From assembly GCF_006365315.1 (NCBI RefSeq), contig NZ_CP040968.1, positions 744,001 to 808,000 on the forward strand: a stretch of DNA of 64,000 bases. The letters are read 5' to 3'. Origin of the DNA: Candidatus Methylopumilus universalis. Lineage in GTDB: Bacteria; Pseudomonadota; Gammaproteobacteria; Burkholderiales; Methylophilaceae. This document shows positions 20,398 through 28,724 of the stretch, piece after piece. A program made the position numbers and the translations under genes. Under the pieces are notes generated by a model. It was not told the DNA's origin and ran no database searches. It was given only the letters and a program-made list of their open reading frames with translations. Position 1 is the stretch's first letter, and the number at the start of each line of letters is the position of its first letter.

Positions 20398-21334
20398 AAT
20401 TAATTCTTTCCCTCTCAACAACTAAAGGTTTTTTTCTTACTTGGTTATAAATGGCTAGAATATACTCACCCAAAACTCCTAAAAAAAATAAGAGAACGCC
20501 GCCGAAGAAAAATAAAGCAACTATAATTGTGGGAATACCTGACTGACTGTGAGAAGCCCCAAAAAGAACAGTAAGAAAAACAGCAACTGCATAAAGTAAA
20601 CTAATACCAGCCAAAATAAATCCCCCAATAAGAGCAACTCTCAGAGGAATTCCGCTGAAACTAACAATACCATTTAGGCCTTGATTAAACATTTGTATTA
20701 AATTATTTTGTGATTTTCCATATTTTCTTGATTTCCAAGTGTAAGGAATGCCTGCAGATTTAAATCCACAATCAAAGGTCATAAGACGCATAAAAGGCTG
20801 AGCATCTTCATATTTTTTCATTGCATTTAAAACGCAACGATCTACCAATTGAAAATCACCAACATCAACAGGATAATCTACATAAGTGAATTTACTTAGA
20901 ATTCGATAATAAATTTTTCGCAATGTCTTAAGATAAAAAGGTTCTTCTCTTTGAGCCCTTATTCCATAAACAATTTCATAGCCCTCTTCCCATTTTTTAA
21001 CAAAATCCGGAATTAAATCAGGAGGGTCTTGCATATCAACAGGCAAAAATAATAGAACAGCATCGCCCTGTGAGCTTAAAACACCATTAAATGTATTTTT
21101 AAGAATTCCAAAATTTCTAGAATTAACAATAATCTTTATGTGCTTATCGTTTATAGCCAAAGCTTTCAATAATTCAACTGTATTATCGGTAGATGCATTG
21201 TCACAAAAAATATGTTCGTACCCATATTGACTTAAGTGCACATTGAAAATTTGTTTAACTTTTAGGTAGCATTCAACGATACCAGCCTGTTCGTTAAAAC
21301 AAGGAGTAATGATACTAATTATTTTTTTATTCAT
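20381..21334 (-). CDS. GT2 glycosyltransferase with C-terminal membrane helices (GtrB/DPM1-like)
   Basis: A 317-residue enzyme of the dolichol-phosphate-mannose synthase type. It has an N-terminal GT-A fold starting ISIITPCFNEQAGI, the nucleotide-sugar acidic motif FLPVDMQDPP (about residue 98) and then DFQLVDR. Two membrane helices follow (about residues 230-250 and 262-290). Such enzymes charge polyprenyl phosphate with a sugar that a GT-C partner then uses in the periplasm. The following gene is such a multi-pass protein, so a donor-plus-transferase pair is likely. The sugar is unknown. Confidence 0.88.
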   Translation of the reverse strand: MNKKIISIITPCFNEQAGIVECYLKVKQIFNVHLSQYGYEHIFCDNASTDNTVELLKALAINDKHIKIIVNSRNFGILKNTFNGVLSSQGDAVLLFLPVDMQDPPDLIPDFVKKWEEGYEIVYGIRAQREEPFYLKTLRKIYYRILSKFTYVDYPVDVGDFQLVDRCVLNAMKKYEDAQPFMRLMTFDCGFKSAGIPYTWKSRKYGKSQNNLIQMFNQGLNGIVSFSGIPLRVALIGGFILAGISLLYAVAVFLTVLFGASHSQSGIPTIIVALFFFGGVLLFFLGVLGEYILAIYNQVRKKPLVVERERINFDQKN

Positions 21335-21357
21335 TTGAGAATCTTAAAGTTAAAAAA

Positions 21358-21951
21358 TTATTCACATTTGTACCTATTAATTAGCTCTTCATTACTAAGT
21401 TCTCGACGGCCTTTAACGTAATTATTAATGATTAGCCTCTCTGCTGGAAGCCAATGACGTCTAAAATTATTTGAAAAATCAGCAATCATTTGGCCTTTTA
21501 TTGTTAACTTAACACAATCATTTTCAATAAAAATTGTTCCAGAGGTCAATTGCTCAGTTAACCTAACATCAATCATATTGTATTTCTTAACAAAGTCTTT
21601 AATAAAAAGATCATCAAACTTTTTACGATTGATACCAACATGACTTTGCTGTATCTTTTCTAACATATAAAAAGATAGCGATCTGTCTATAAGAGCTGGG
21701 ATTGACATTGATAAAATATAGCCTAAAAGACTAAAAATAATAATTAGTAATAACTTTTCAAATTTTGAAAAGATTAATTTTTTATCAATAAAAAACAAGA
21801 GTAAAGCAATAAAAAATATCGAAATGCAAACGTCACTTAAGGCCGCAAAAAAAACAACGTCAATTTTGAAGTAATTTACATGGATATAATAAATTATAAT
21901 TAATAACACTATAAATAAAAGCCCATAAAGCAAAGAGTTTATTATTTTCAT
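21358..21951 (-). CDS. Unknown membrane protein with possible winged-helix-like C-terminal domain
   Basis: I do not recognise this protein. The 197-residue version starting at the ATG at 21951 has three hydrophobic helices in the first 95 or so residues (about 5-26, 31-52, 60-83). A polar domain follows. Its pattern RLTEQLTSGTIFIENDCVKLTIKGQMIADF (shown here as RLTEQL...SGTI...LTIKG) resembles the helix-strand-strand wing of winged-helix proteins; this is inference. An AAGGCG lies about 12 bases before the ATG. A longer frame from 22053 would overlap the upstream gene by 74 bases. Its place between sugar-modifying genes suggests a role in the glycan system. Confidence 0.7.
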   Translation of the reverse strand: MKIINSLLYGLLFIVLLIIIYYIHVNYFKIDVVFFAALSDVCISIFFIALLLFFIDKKLIFSKFEKLLLIIIFSLLGYILSMSIPALIDRSLSFYMLEKIQQSHVGINRKKFDDLFIKDFVKKYNMIDVRLTEQLTSGTIFIENDCVKLTIKGQMIADFSNNFRRHWLPAERLIINNYVKGRRELSNEELINRYKCE

Positions 21952-21979
21952 AAGATTAGTAACGCCTTTATAATGTTTA

Positions 21980-22930
21980 TTACTTAACTTCAATAAAAAC
22001 ATTTTTTTTCTCAATTTTTTCCCATAATAGCAAAATGTTTGTATACAAAACATTTTCTTTTTCTTGGTTATGAATTATAAATGACTCAAATATACCGGCA
22101 TTTATAAAAGTAACCCTTAAATCTTCTCCTGCGTTAAAGCTTTCTTGGTTTGTAATAAAAGGATTTTTACCTATGGTAATGCTTTCTTCAATTAAATTAG
22201 AATTTATTCTGTTGGCCGAGAAGATATTTTTTATTGATTTTGAATTAATTTCGATATTACAAACCGAAAGATTATTACCAGAAAATGCTGCCTTCCATTT
22301 CCATGGCTCTTCTATATTTTGTCCATAAGTTTCTGAGTATAAAATATCGGTATAACCCCATTCTGCAACCAATGCCATAAAGTGAATACCATAAAATCTT
22401 AAAATTCCTCCACCTAAATGATGATTGCTTTTCCATGTTGACTTTGAACTTTTAAAATGATGTGCTTTAAATTGCCATTTAATTTCTAACTTTAAATTAG
22501 GTATTTTAGAAAGCTGATTTAGCTTATTAGCCCATGTAAGGTATCGAAAAATATAATTAATTCTAAATTTTTTGCCAGATTTGATAAGCAAAAGTAATAC
22601 ATCAAATGATTTCTTTGGGCTTACCGCCAAAGGCTTTTCAAGAATTAATGTATTAATATTTTCTTTACTAAGTGCAATAGGTATCCAAAATGCTTGCATC
22701 TCCGGGTTAAGAGCAATAATTAAGGAACCTGACTTATCTAAAACTTCCAAATCATCTTTAACCCATTCTATTGATGAATCAAAATGTTTTAGATCTTGTC
22801 GCTCTGATAATTTTTCTTTATACCGTGATGGCAGATATATTTTTTTAGAGCCAGATTTTATTAAAGCAGGGAGGTGCCCATAAAGACCGAATCCAGAACC
22901 TAAAATACCTGGGCGATCTAAATTGACCAT
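21980..22930 (-). CDS. Gfo/Idh/MocA-family oxidoreductase
   Basis: A NAD(P)-dependent sugar oxidoreductase of 316 residues. The N-terminal Rossmann fold carries the nucleotide motif GSGFGLYG (about residues 11-18), and the family signature EKPLAVSP lies near residue 100. A C-terminal alpha/beta domain contains HHLGGGILRFYGIHF. It starts 6 bases after the C-methyltransferase gene and follows the CDP-glucose genes, so it may reduce or oxidise a CDP-keto-sugar. The substrate is not readable. Length is a little short for the family, which usually has 330-380 residues. Confidence 0.85.
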   Translation of the reverse strand: MVNLDRPGILGSGFGLYGHLPALIKSGSKKIYLPSRYKEKLSERQDLKHFDSSIEWVKDDLEVLDKSGSLIIALNPEMQAFWIPIALSKENINTLILEKPLAVSPKKSFDVLLLLIKSGKKFRINYIFRYLTWANKLNQLSKIPNLKLEIKWQFKAHHFKSSKSTWKSNHHLGGGILRFYGIHFMALVAEWGYTDILYSETYGQNIEEPWKWKAAFSGNNLSVCNIEINSKSIKNIFSANRINSNLIEESITIGKNPFITNQESFNAGEDLRVTFINAGIFESFIIHNQEKENVLYTNILLLWEKIEKKNVFIEVK

Positions 22931-22936
22931 AAAGAG

Positions 22937-24172
22937 CTAGGAAAAATCTGTTTGGTTAATAATATCTAAAACTTCGCCTTGATAATTATGTAACTTAAGG
23001 TAGTTTTTTATTTCCGAAGATATGTGCCAAGCTAAATTAAGAATTGGTTTTTGATTGCTCTGCATAAAAAGTTCGTCGTCAGAGAGTATTGGAATCCTTG
23101 TTCCAGGAACATAATGTCCAATTTTTAGCGATCCTGGCTTTTCATAAATTGCAGAAATTAACGATTCATCAATATTTAATAACTTTACCAAAATCGCGGA
23201 TCTTCCTGGAAAAGCTTTGGCTGGAATCTTGCCGAAATTGCGAACATATTCTTCAATTGCTTTCTTTTTTCTGCTTTTCCATTTTTCAATATCGATTTGC
23301 ATATTTAGAAAGTGAGAATAAAAATTCTCTTCATTTTTTTTAATTACCTCAAGTCCATCTATAATTGAGAGGTTAATCGATTTTTTCCCAAGAAATACTC
23401 GAATATTTCCACCATAGCGATTAGGAAATTCAACATGAATCAGATCAACTTTTAATAAATTAGCTATGTATTTAAAAGATTGGTAAGAGTATGTTCTTGG
23501 ATGTTCATGATAAAAAGTATCAAACTGATTTTTCTCTAAAACGGAGCCAAGATAATGATTTTCAATAATTATGACAGTATCATCAGACATGATTAATTTT
23601 AATGCCTCGATGAGACTTTTAAGATCCTCTATGTGAGCAAAAACATTTGTAAATGTTATGAAATCGAATGTCCCATATTTTTTCAATAAGTCAGAAGCAG
23701 CCTCTTTTGATAAGAAATTATTAACTATAATATGCATTTCTTTGGCTTTAGCATCATCAGCGGCTCCAGTGGGTTCCACACCAAAAGTTAATGCACCCGC
23801 CTTATGAAAAAAATCTAATAAACTTCCATCATTACATCCTATATCTAGGATCTTTTTATCCTTAAGACTTCCGAAATTTATTTCACATGTTTTAACTAAA
23901 TTTTTCATGCCATCTAGCACATCAGATGTAAATCTGGATCGATAATGGTATTGTTTTGGAAATAAATCCCTCTTAGGAACTTGATATTTCTGATGCGCTG
24001 TAAAACAAACGGGACAAAAAAGAATTTCAATTGGGTATTCACGACAAGTCTTATCAGATCCTATAGGAATTAAATCATCACACATAGGATGCAACCCAAG
24101 TTTAACAACTGAATTTAAGGATTTATTATCACAAACTTCGCATGAAACGATTTCATTAATATTTTGGGGCAT
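22937..24172 (-). CDS. SAM-dependent C-methyltransferase of the sugar-nucleotide type (NovU/TylC3-like)
   Basis: A 411-residue three-part protein. An N-terminal zinc-binding region has CEVCDNKS (Cys pair near residue 10) and FCPVC (near residue 53). A class I SAM domain with motif ILDIGCNDGSLLDFF (about residue 107) follows, then a C-terminal domain typical of deoxysugar C-methyltransferases. These enzymes usually methylate carbon 3 of 4-keto-6-deoxysugar nucleotides. That fits rfbF and rfbG upstream, which make CDP-4-keto-6-deoxyglucose. The gene is separated from rfbG by about 60 bases. Confidence 0.87.
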   Translation of the reverse strand: MPQNINEIVSCEVCDNKSLNSVVKLGLHPMCDDLIPIGSDKTCREYPIEILFCPVCFTAHQKYQVPKRDLFPKQYHYRSRFTSDVLDGMKNLVKTCEINFGSLKDKKILDIGCNDGSLLDFFHKAGALTFGVEPTGAADDAKAKEMHIIVNNFLSKEAASDLLKKYGTFDFITFTNVFAHIEDLKSLIEALKLIMSDDTVIIIENHYLGSVLEKNQFDTFYHEHPRTYSYQSFKYIANLLKVDLIHVEFPNRYGGNIRVFLGKKSINLSIIDGLEVIKKNEENFYSHFLNMQIDIEKWKSRKKKAIEEYVRNFGKIPAKAFPGRSAILVKLLNIDESLISAIYEKPGSLKIGHYVPGTRIPILSDDELFMQSNQKPILNLAWHISSEIKNYLKLHNYQGEVLDIINQTDFS

Positions 24173-24233
24173 AAAGAAAGAAATTAGATTTTATGTATAT
24201 TCATTATAGTGCTTCTATCCGAGTGACATTAGA

Positions 24234-25307
24234 TTAATTCAACATCTTATATTCTGAAATTTCTTTTAATGCATAAAGTTTCATATTCTCTTGATTTATA
24301 TAGGCATTGAACCAAGCACATGTTCTTCTGACAGACTCATCGGCATTCCATCGAGGAAACCAACCCAATCTATTTTTAGCTTTAGTAGAATCTATTTTTA
24401 AATTAAATGCTTCGTGAGGCTCATTTAAGTCTTTTTTTATATTAATTTTTATTCCCCGACCCCAGTAATGAGTAAATATATCTAAAATTTGCGCAACCGA
24501 CTTTGTATCATTGTCATTTGGTCCAAAATTCCAAGCTTCAGCAAATTCTGGGCCATGAATATATAAATGCTCCGCCAACAACAAATATCCTTTTAAAGGC
24601 TCCAAAACATGCTGCCACGGTCTTATGGATTGTGGATTTCTAATAGCAATTTCCTGATTACTTTCAGCTGCCCGAATAAGATCTGGAATAAGTCGGTCGA
24701 GTGACCAATCACCACCAGCTATTACGTTACCGGCTCGAGCTGAAGCAATAGCAATTCTGTGATTTTCAAAATTACTCGAATTAAAAAAAGAGGATCGATA
24801 AGCATTGGTGACTAATTCAGCGCATGCCTTACTGCTACTATAAGGGTCAAAGCCGCCTAAAGGCTCATTTTCTCTATAAGCCCAATTCCATTCTTTATTT
24901 TCATAACATTTATCACTTGTTACATTGACAAAAGATCTAACCGTTTCACATCGACGAATAGCTTCCAATAAATTAATAGTACCCATAACATTAACAGCGT
25001 ATGTTTCTATAGGGTTATCATATGAATACCTTACTAAAGGTTGCGCTGCTAAATGAATAACGATTTCAGCTTTTGATCTCTTTAAAGCTTCAAAGAGATT
25101 ATTTGCATCACGCAAGTCACCCATAATAGAAGTCATTTCATTCTCAACGGAAGCAAGACTATACATATTTGGATTGGTGGAAGAAGGCAATGCATAGCCA
25201 GTGACATTAGAGCCTAATGATTGTAACCAAAGCGAGAGCCAGCTTCCTTTAAAGCCAGTATGCCCTGTCAAAAATACATTTTTACCTTCCCAAAAATTAT
25301 CACTCAT
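24234..25307 (-). CDS. rfbG: CDP-glucose 4,6-dehydratase
   Basis: RfbG removes water from CDP-glucose to give CDP-4-keto-6-deoxyglucose, the branch point to 3,6-dideoxy and branched deoxysugars. The 357-residue SDR enzyme has the CDP-glucose dehydratase start (FLTGHTGFKGSWLSLWLQSLG), the Thr-x-x-Tyr-x-x-x-Lys type site (YSSSKACAELV) and the substrate-loop SARAGNVIAGGDW. Its ATG overlaps the rfbF stop by 8 bases. No CDP-keto-sugar E1/E3 dehydrase or epimerase follows, so the end product is not the classical abequose or tyvelose route. Confidence 0.93.
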   Translation of the reverse strand: MSDNFWEGKNVFLTGHTGFKGSWLSLWLQSLGSNVTGYALPSSTNPNMYSLASVENEMTSIMGDLRDANNLFEALKRSKAEIVIHLAAQPLVRYSYDNPIETYAVNVMGTINLLEAIRRCETVRSFVNVTSDKCYENKEWNWAYRENEPLGGFDPYSSSKACAELVTNAYRSSFFNSSNFENHRIAIASARAGNVIAGGDWSLDRLIPDLIRAAESNQEIAIRNPQSIRPWQHVLEPLKGYLLLAEHLYIHGPEFAEAWNFGPNDNDTKSVAQILDIFTHYWGRGIKINIKKDLNEPHEAFNLKIDSTKAKNRLGWFPRWNADESVRRTCAWFNAYINQENMKLYALKEISEYKMLN

Positions 25308-26076
25308 TCCATACTTTCCAAGGGGCTTTTCCAGTTTGCCAAAGATGATCTAATAGATTTTTATCTCGCAAGGTATCCATAGACTGCCAAAAACCTGGAT
25401 GCTTATAAGCAACCAATTCTTTTTTTTCAGCAATCTGTTTAAGGGGTTCCATCTCCCAAGCTGTTGAATCTGAACCAATAAAATTTAAACATTTTGGGGA
25501 TAACACAAAAAATCCACCGTTTATCCATCCACCATCACCCTTAGGCTTTTCAAAAAACCCCTTAACCCTATCATCTTCAATATCTATTGCACCATATCTT
25601 CCCGGGGGTTGAATAGCAGTTACAGTCGCAAGTTTTTTATGTTTAATATGAAATTCTATTAATTCTGGAATGTTAATATCCGAAACACCATCACCATAAG
25701 TAAAACAAAACGAATCCTCATCTTTTATATACTCAAGAACTCTTTTTAACCTCCCTCCAGTTTGGGTATTATCACCCGTATCCACTAAAGTCACAGTCCA
25801 AGGCTCTGCATTCTGCTGATGAAATGTAGCTATATTATTTTTCATATCGAATGTTACGTTAGACATGTGAAGAAAATAATTTGAAAAATATTCTTTAATC
25901 AAATACCCCTTATACCCGCAACAAATGACGAAATCATTGATACCATAATGTGAGTATATTTTCATGATATGCCACAAAATTGGCTTACCTCCAATTTCTA
26001 TCATAGGTTTTGGTTTAAGTAATGTTTCTTCGGCAATTCTAGTGCCAAGACCGCCGGCTAAAATAACTAATTTCAT
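25300..26076 (-). CDS. rfbF: Glucose-1-phosphate cytidylyltransferase
   Basis: RfbF makes CDP-glucose from glucose-1-phosphate and CTP. The 258-residue protein has the nucleotidyltransferase signature LAGGLGTRIAEET (residues 6-18), KPMIEIGGKPILWHIM, the metal site TYGDGVSD, and GGFFVLSP. It is first in the minus-strand glycan cassette. The gap upstream of it contains an AT-rich terminator after rlmN, so the cassette needs its own promoter or read-through. Its close pairing with rfbG leaves little doubt about function. Confidence 0.95.
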   Translation of the reverse strand: MKLVILAGGLGTRIAEETLLKPKPMIEIGGKPILWHIMKIYSHYGINDFVICCGYKGYLIKEYFSNYFLHMSNVTFDMKNNIATFHQQNAEPWTVTLVDTGDNTQTGGRLKRVLEYIKDEDSFCFTYGDGVSDINIPELIEFHIKHKKLATVTAIQPPGRYGAIDIEDDRVKGFFEKPKGDGGWINGGFFVLSPKCLNFIGSDSTAWEMEPLKQIAEKKELVAYKHPGFWQSMDTLRDKNLLDHLWQTGKAPWKVWNE

Positions 26077-26107
26077 CAGTGATCCTTTAATTAAACACTT
26101 GAAATTT

Positions 26108-26137
26108 TAAAAAAATACTATTTAATAACAAATAGTT
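26108..26137 (-). terminator. AT-rich terminator after rlmN
   Basis: A perfect 7-bp stem (ACTATTT / AAATAGT, 26117-26123 with 26130-26136) with a 6-base loop is followed on the minus strand by a run of seven T. It begins at the rlmN stop codon, just before the glycan cassette. The stem is AT-only apart from one pair, so strength is doubtful. Confidence 0.45.
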
Positions 26138-27230
26138 ATGCATTTAAATTAAATTTATTTATTGAATATTTTTTATTTACAACCTGACCTGCAAGCTGCC
26201 CACAAGCCGCATCAATATCATCTCCTCTGGTTTTTCGAATCGTCACAATATAGTCTTGGTTCACTAGGATCTCTCTAAATTTTCGAATTTGATCATTTGA
26301 AGAACATCGGTATCCACTATTCGGAAAAGAATTAAATGGAATTAAGTTAAATTTACAAGGCACATCTTTAACGATTTCAAGTAGCGCTTTGGCATCTTCT
26401 ATTGAATCATTAATACCATCTAACATCACGTATTCAAAAGTCACAAAATCCCTAGGCGCTTTTTCTAAATAACGCTGACATCCTGCCATGAGCTCTTTAA
26501 TAGGGAATTTTTTGTTAATGGGAACAATCTCGTCTCTCAATTTATCATTCGATGCATGGAGAGAAACTGCTAAAGCCACTGGACAATCTTCTCTTAAGCG
26601 ATCCATGAGATTGACTAAACCGCTTGTCGAGAGCGTGACACGTCGACGACTTAAACCATATGCCCTGTCATCCAACATCAATTTCATAGCAGCAACAACA
26701 TTCTCATAGTTAGCCAATGGCTCCCCCATGCCCATCATAACGACATTACTGATAATGCGATCCGAATTGGGGAGTGCGTTATAACCTTCCTGCTGCCTAA
26801 TGAAAAAATTAGCCAACCAAAACTGGCCAATGATTTCTGCACTGGTTAAGTTACGATTAAAGCCTTGACGACCAGTAGAGCAAAATGTACATTCAAGCGC
26901 GCATCCGACTTGAGATGAAATACATAAAGTACCTCTATCATCTTCTGGAATAAACACGGTTTCGATACCATTACTTCCACCCACATCGAATAACCATTTA
27001 CGCGTACCGTCATCTGAGATTGCATCACTCATGACACTTGGCAATCGTATGGCAGCCTTCTCTTTTAAAATATCACAAAATACTTTAGAAATATCTGTCA
27101 TCTTATTGAAATCAATGATATTTTTTTTATAAATCCAATGCATCAACTGCTTGGCTCGATAAGGCTTTTCACCAAAAGTTTCGATAAAAGAAACGAGACG
27201 CTCGTAGTTCAAATCGAGCAAATTAGTCAT
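26136..27230 (-). CDS. rlmN: Dual-specificity 23S rRNA / tRNA adenine-C2 methyltransferase RlmN
   Basis: RlmN is a radical-SAM enzyme that methylates C2 of A2503 in 23S rRNA and A37 in some tRNAs. The 364-residue protein has the cluster motif CALECTFC (CxxxCxxC, about residue 110), the GMGEPLANY loop, and the mechanism cysteine near the C-terminus (DIDAACGQL). It starts 7 bases after ndk. In related genomes pilF, rodZ and ispG follow; here the glycan cassette does. Confidence 0.96.
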   Translation of the reverse strand: MTNLLDLNYERLVSFIETFGEKPYRAKQLMHWIYKKNIIDFNKMTDISKVFCDILKEKAAIRLPSVMSDAISDDGTRKWLFDVGGSNGIETVFIPEDDRGTLCISSQVGCALECTFCSTGRQGFNRNLTSAEIIGQFWLANFFIRQQEGYNALPNSDRIISNVVMMGMGEPLANYENVVAAMKLMLDDRAYGLSRRRVTLSTSGLVNLMDRLREDCPVALAVSLHASNDKLRDEIVPINKKFPIKELMAGCQRYLEKAPRDFVTFEYVMLDGINDSIEDAKALLEIVKDVPCKFNLIPFNSFPNSGYRCSSNDQIRKFREILVNQDYIVTIRKTRGDDIDAACGQLAGQVVNKKYSINKFNLNA

Positions 27231-27237
27231 TTAAAAA

Positions 27238-27642
27238 TTAACCAAAGAAGTATTTGATTTCGATTTTAGCATTATCTAACGAATCCGAACCATGAACCGC
27301 ATTAGCATCAATGCTCTCTGCAAAGTCAGCACGAATTGTTCCTGGGGCAGCTTCTTTAGGATTTGTAGCGCCCATTAAATCACGGTGTTTTAAAACGGCA
27401 TTTTCACCCTCTAAAACTTGAATCATCAAAGGGCCTGAAATCATAAATCTCACTAAATCATTAAAGAAAGGACGGTCTTTATGAACAGCATAAAAACCCT
27501 CCGCTTCCGCTTGAGATAAATGCATCATTTTAGCTTTGATAATTTTTAAACCTGCACCCTCAAAACGTGAATAGATTTGACCAATCACATTTTTTTTAAC
27601 TGCATCAGGCTTAATAATCGATAAGGTTTGTTCAATTGCCAT
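27238..27642 (-). CDS. ndk: Nucleoside diphosphate kinase
   Basis: Ndk balances nucleoside triphosphate pools by phosphate transfer through a histidine. The protein starts [18 protein letters not shown] and carries the active-site stretch around HGSDSL (catalytic His). The frame is open for 29 codons upstream, but the ATG at 27642 gives the universal family N-terminus and has CTGGAG 8-9 bases before it. At 134 residues it is slightly shorter than most Ndks. It heads the ndk-rlmN pair and diverges from trhO. Confidence 0.96.
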   Translation of the reverse strand: MAIEQTLSIIKPDAVKKNVIGQIYSRFEGAGLKIIKAKMMHLSQAEAEGFYAVHKDRPFFNDLVRFMISGPLMIQVLEGENAVLKHRDLMGATNPKEAAPGTIRADFAESIDANAVHGSDSLDNAKIEIKYFFG

Positions 27643-27727
27643 TATATAAACTCCAGTAAGATTTAACATCATTGAAAAGACTGTTAAAATAACATTTTTA
27701 GAGGCATTAATAAATAATAATTCGCTC

Positions 27728-28696
27728 ATGCAACGTACTTATCTCACCACTGCGATGTACCATTTTGTGAGTCTTCCGCACTTTGAAGCTTTGCGGGAAC
27801 CCTTGCTTCAGTTTTGTGTGTCTCGCGATGTTAAAGGCACAATCCTCTTAGCCAATGAAGGTATTAATGGCACCGTGGCAGGCTCTGAAAAATCCATCTT
27901 AGAACTTCTTAAATATCTTAAAAATGACCCGCTTTTTGAAGGAAATTTCAAAGGTCTTGGTCATAAAGAATCCTGGTCAGTTAAACATCCTTTCTATCGC
28001 ATGAAAGTGAAACTTAAAAAAGAAATTGTGACTTTAGGAGTGCCTGGTGTGTCGCCCACTAAAATGGTGGGTCAATATGTAAAGCCTCAAGATTGGAACT
28101 CCATTATAAGCGATCCTGAAGTAGTGCTCATTGACACACGTAACGATTATGAATATGCGATTGGTACATTCAAAAATGCGATTAATCCTAAAACAATAAC
28201 TTTCCGTGAATTTCCAGAATACATAAAAACCCATTTCAACCCTAAGAAACATAAAAAAATCGCGATGTTTTGTACCGGCGGTATTCGTTGTGAAAAAGCC
28301 TCTTCTTTCATGATGTCCGAAGGTTTTAATGAAGTTTACCATTTGGAGGGTGGGATCTTAAAATATCTAGAGGAAATTAATCCAGAAAATAGCTTATGGC
28401 AAGGTGAATGCTTTGTTTTTGACCAAAGGGTTGCTATAAAACATGGGTTAGAGTTGGGTGATTACGATCAGTGTTACGCATGTCGCTTCCCCTTATCTCA
28501 GGATGACATGAAAAGCGAAGAATACACCCCTGGCATTTCATGCCCTCATTGCTTCAATAAACACTCTAACGAAAAATTAAGAGCTCTCACCGAACGCCAA
28601 AAACAAGTTATTTTGGCTAAAAATAGGGGTACCGAGCATATTGGCGCTATGCCTCAGTTTGTATCGCAACAAAAGAAGAAAAGACTCACGGCTTAA
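27728..28696 (+). CDS. trhO: tRNA uridine(34) hydroxylase TrhO (rhodanese-domain protein, YceA family)
   Basis: TrhO makes 5-hydroxyuridine at the wobble position of tRNA in an oxygen-dependent route. The 322-residue protein has the N-terminal UPF0176 domain ([12 protein letters not shown]), a rhodanese domain with active-site loop [11 protein letters not shown] (about residue 180), and a C-terminal zinc-like Cys region (CYACRFP and CPHC). It is divergent from ndk, with an 85-bp gap between starts. The glycan island begins 28 bases after its stop. Confidence 0.93.
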   Translation: MQRTYLTTAMYHFVSLPHFEALREPLLQFCVSRDVKGTILLANEGINGTVAGSEKSILELLKYLKNDPLFEGNFKGLGHKESWSVKHPFYRMKVKLKKEIVTLGVPGVSPTKMVGQYVKPQDWNSIISDPEVVLIDTRNDYEYAIGTFKNAINPKTITFREFPEYIKTHFNPKKHKKIAMFCTGGIRCEKASSFMMSEGFNEVYHLEGGILKYLEEINPENSLWQGECFVFDQRVAIKHGLELGDYDQCYACRFPLSQDDMKSEEYTPGISCPHCFNKHSNEKLRALTERQKQVILAKNRGTEHIGAMPQFVSQQKKKRLTA

Positions 28697-28724
28697 ATAG
28701 TCGACTGATCTTAGAACAAAAAAT

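Noticed and set aside
27643-27729. Upstream extension of ndk by 29 codons
   Set aside because: The family N-terminus starts at the ATG at 27642, which has a good ribosome site; the extension is hydrophobic noise that would overlap the trhO start.
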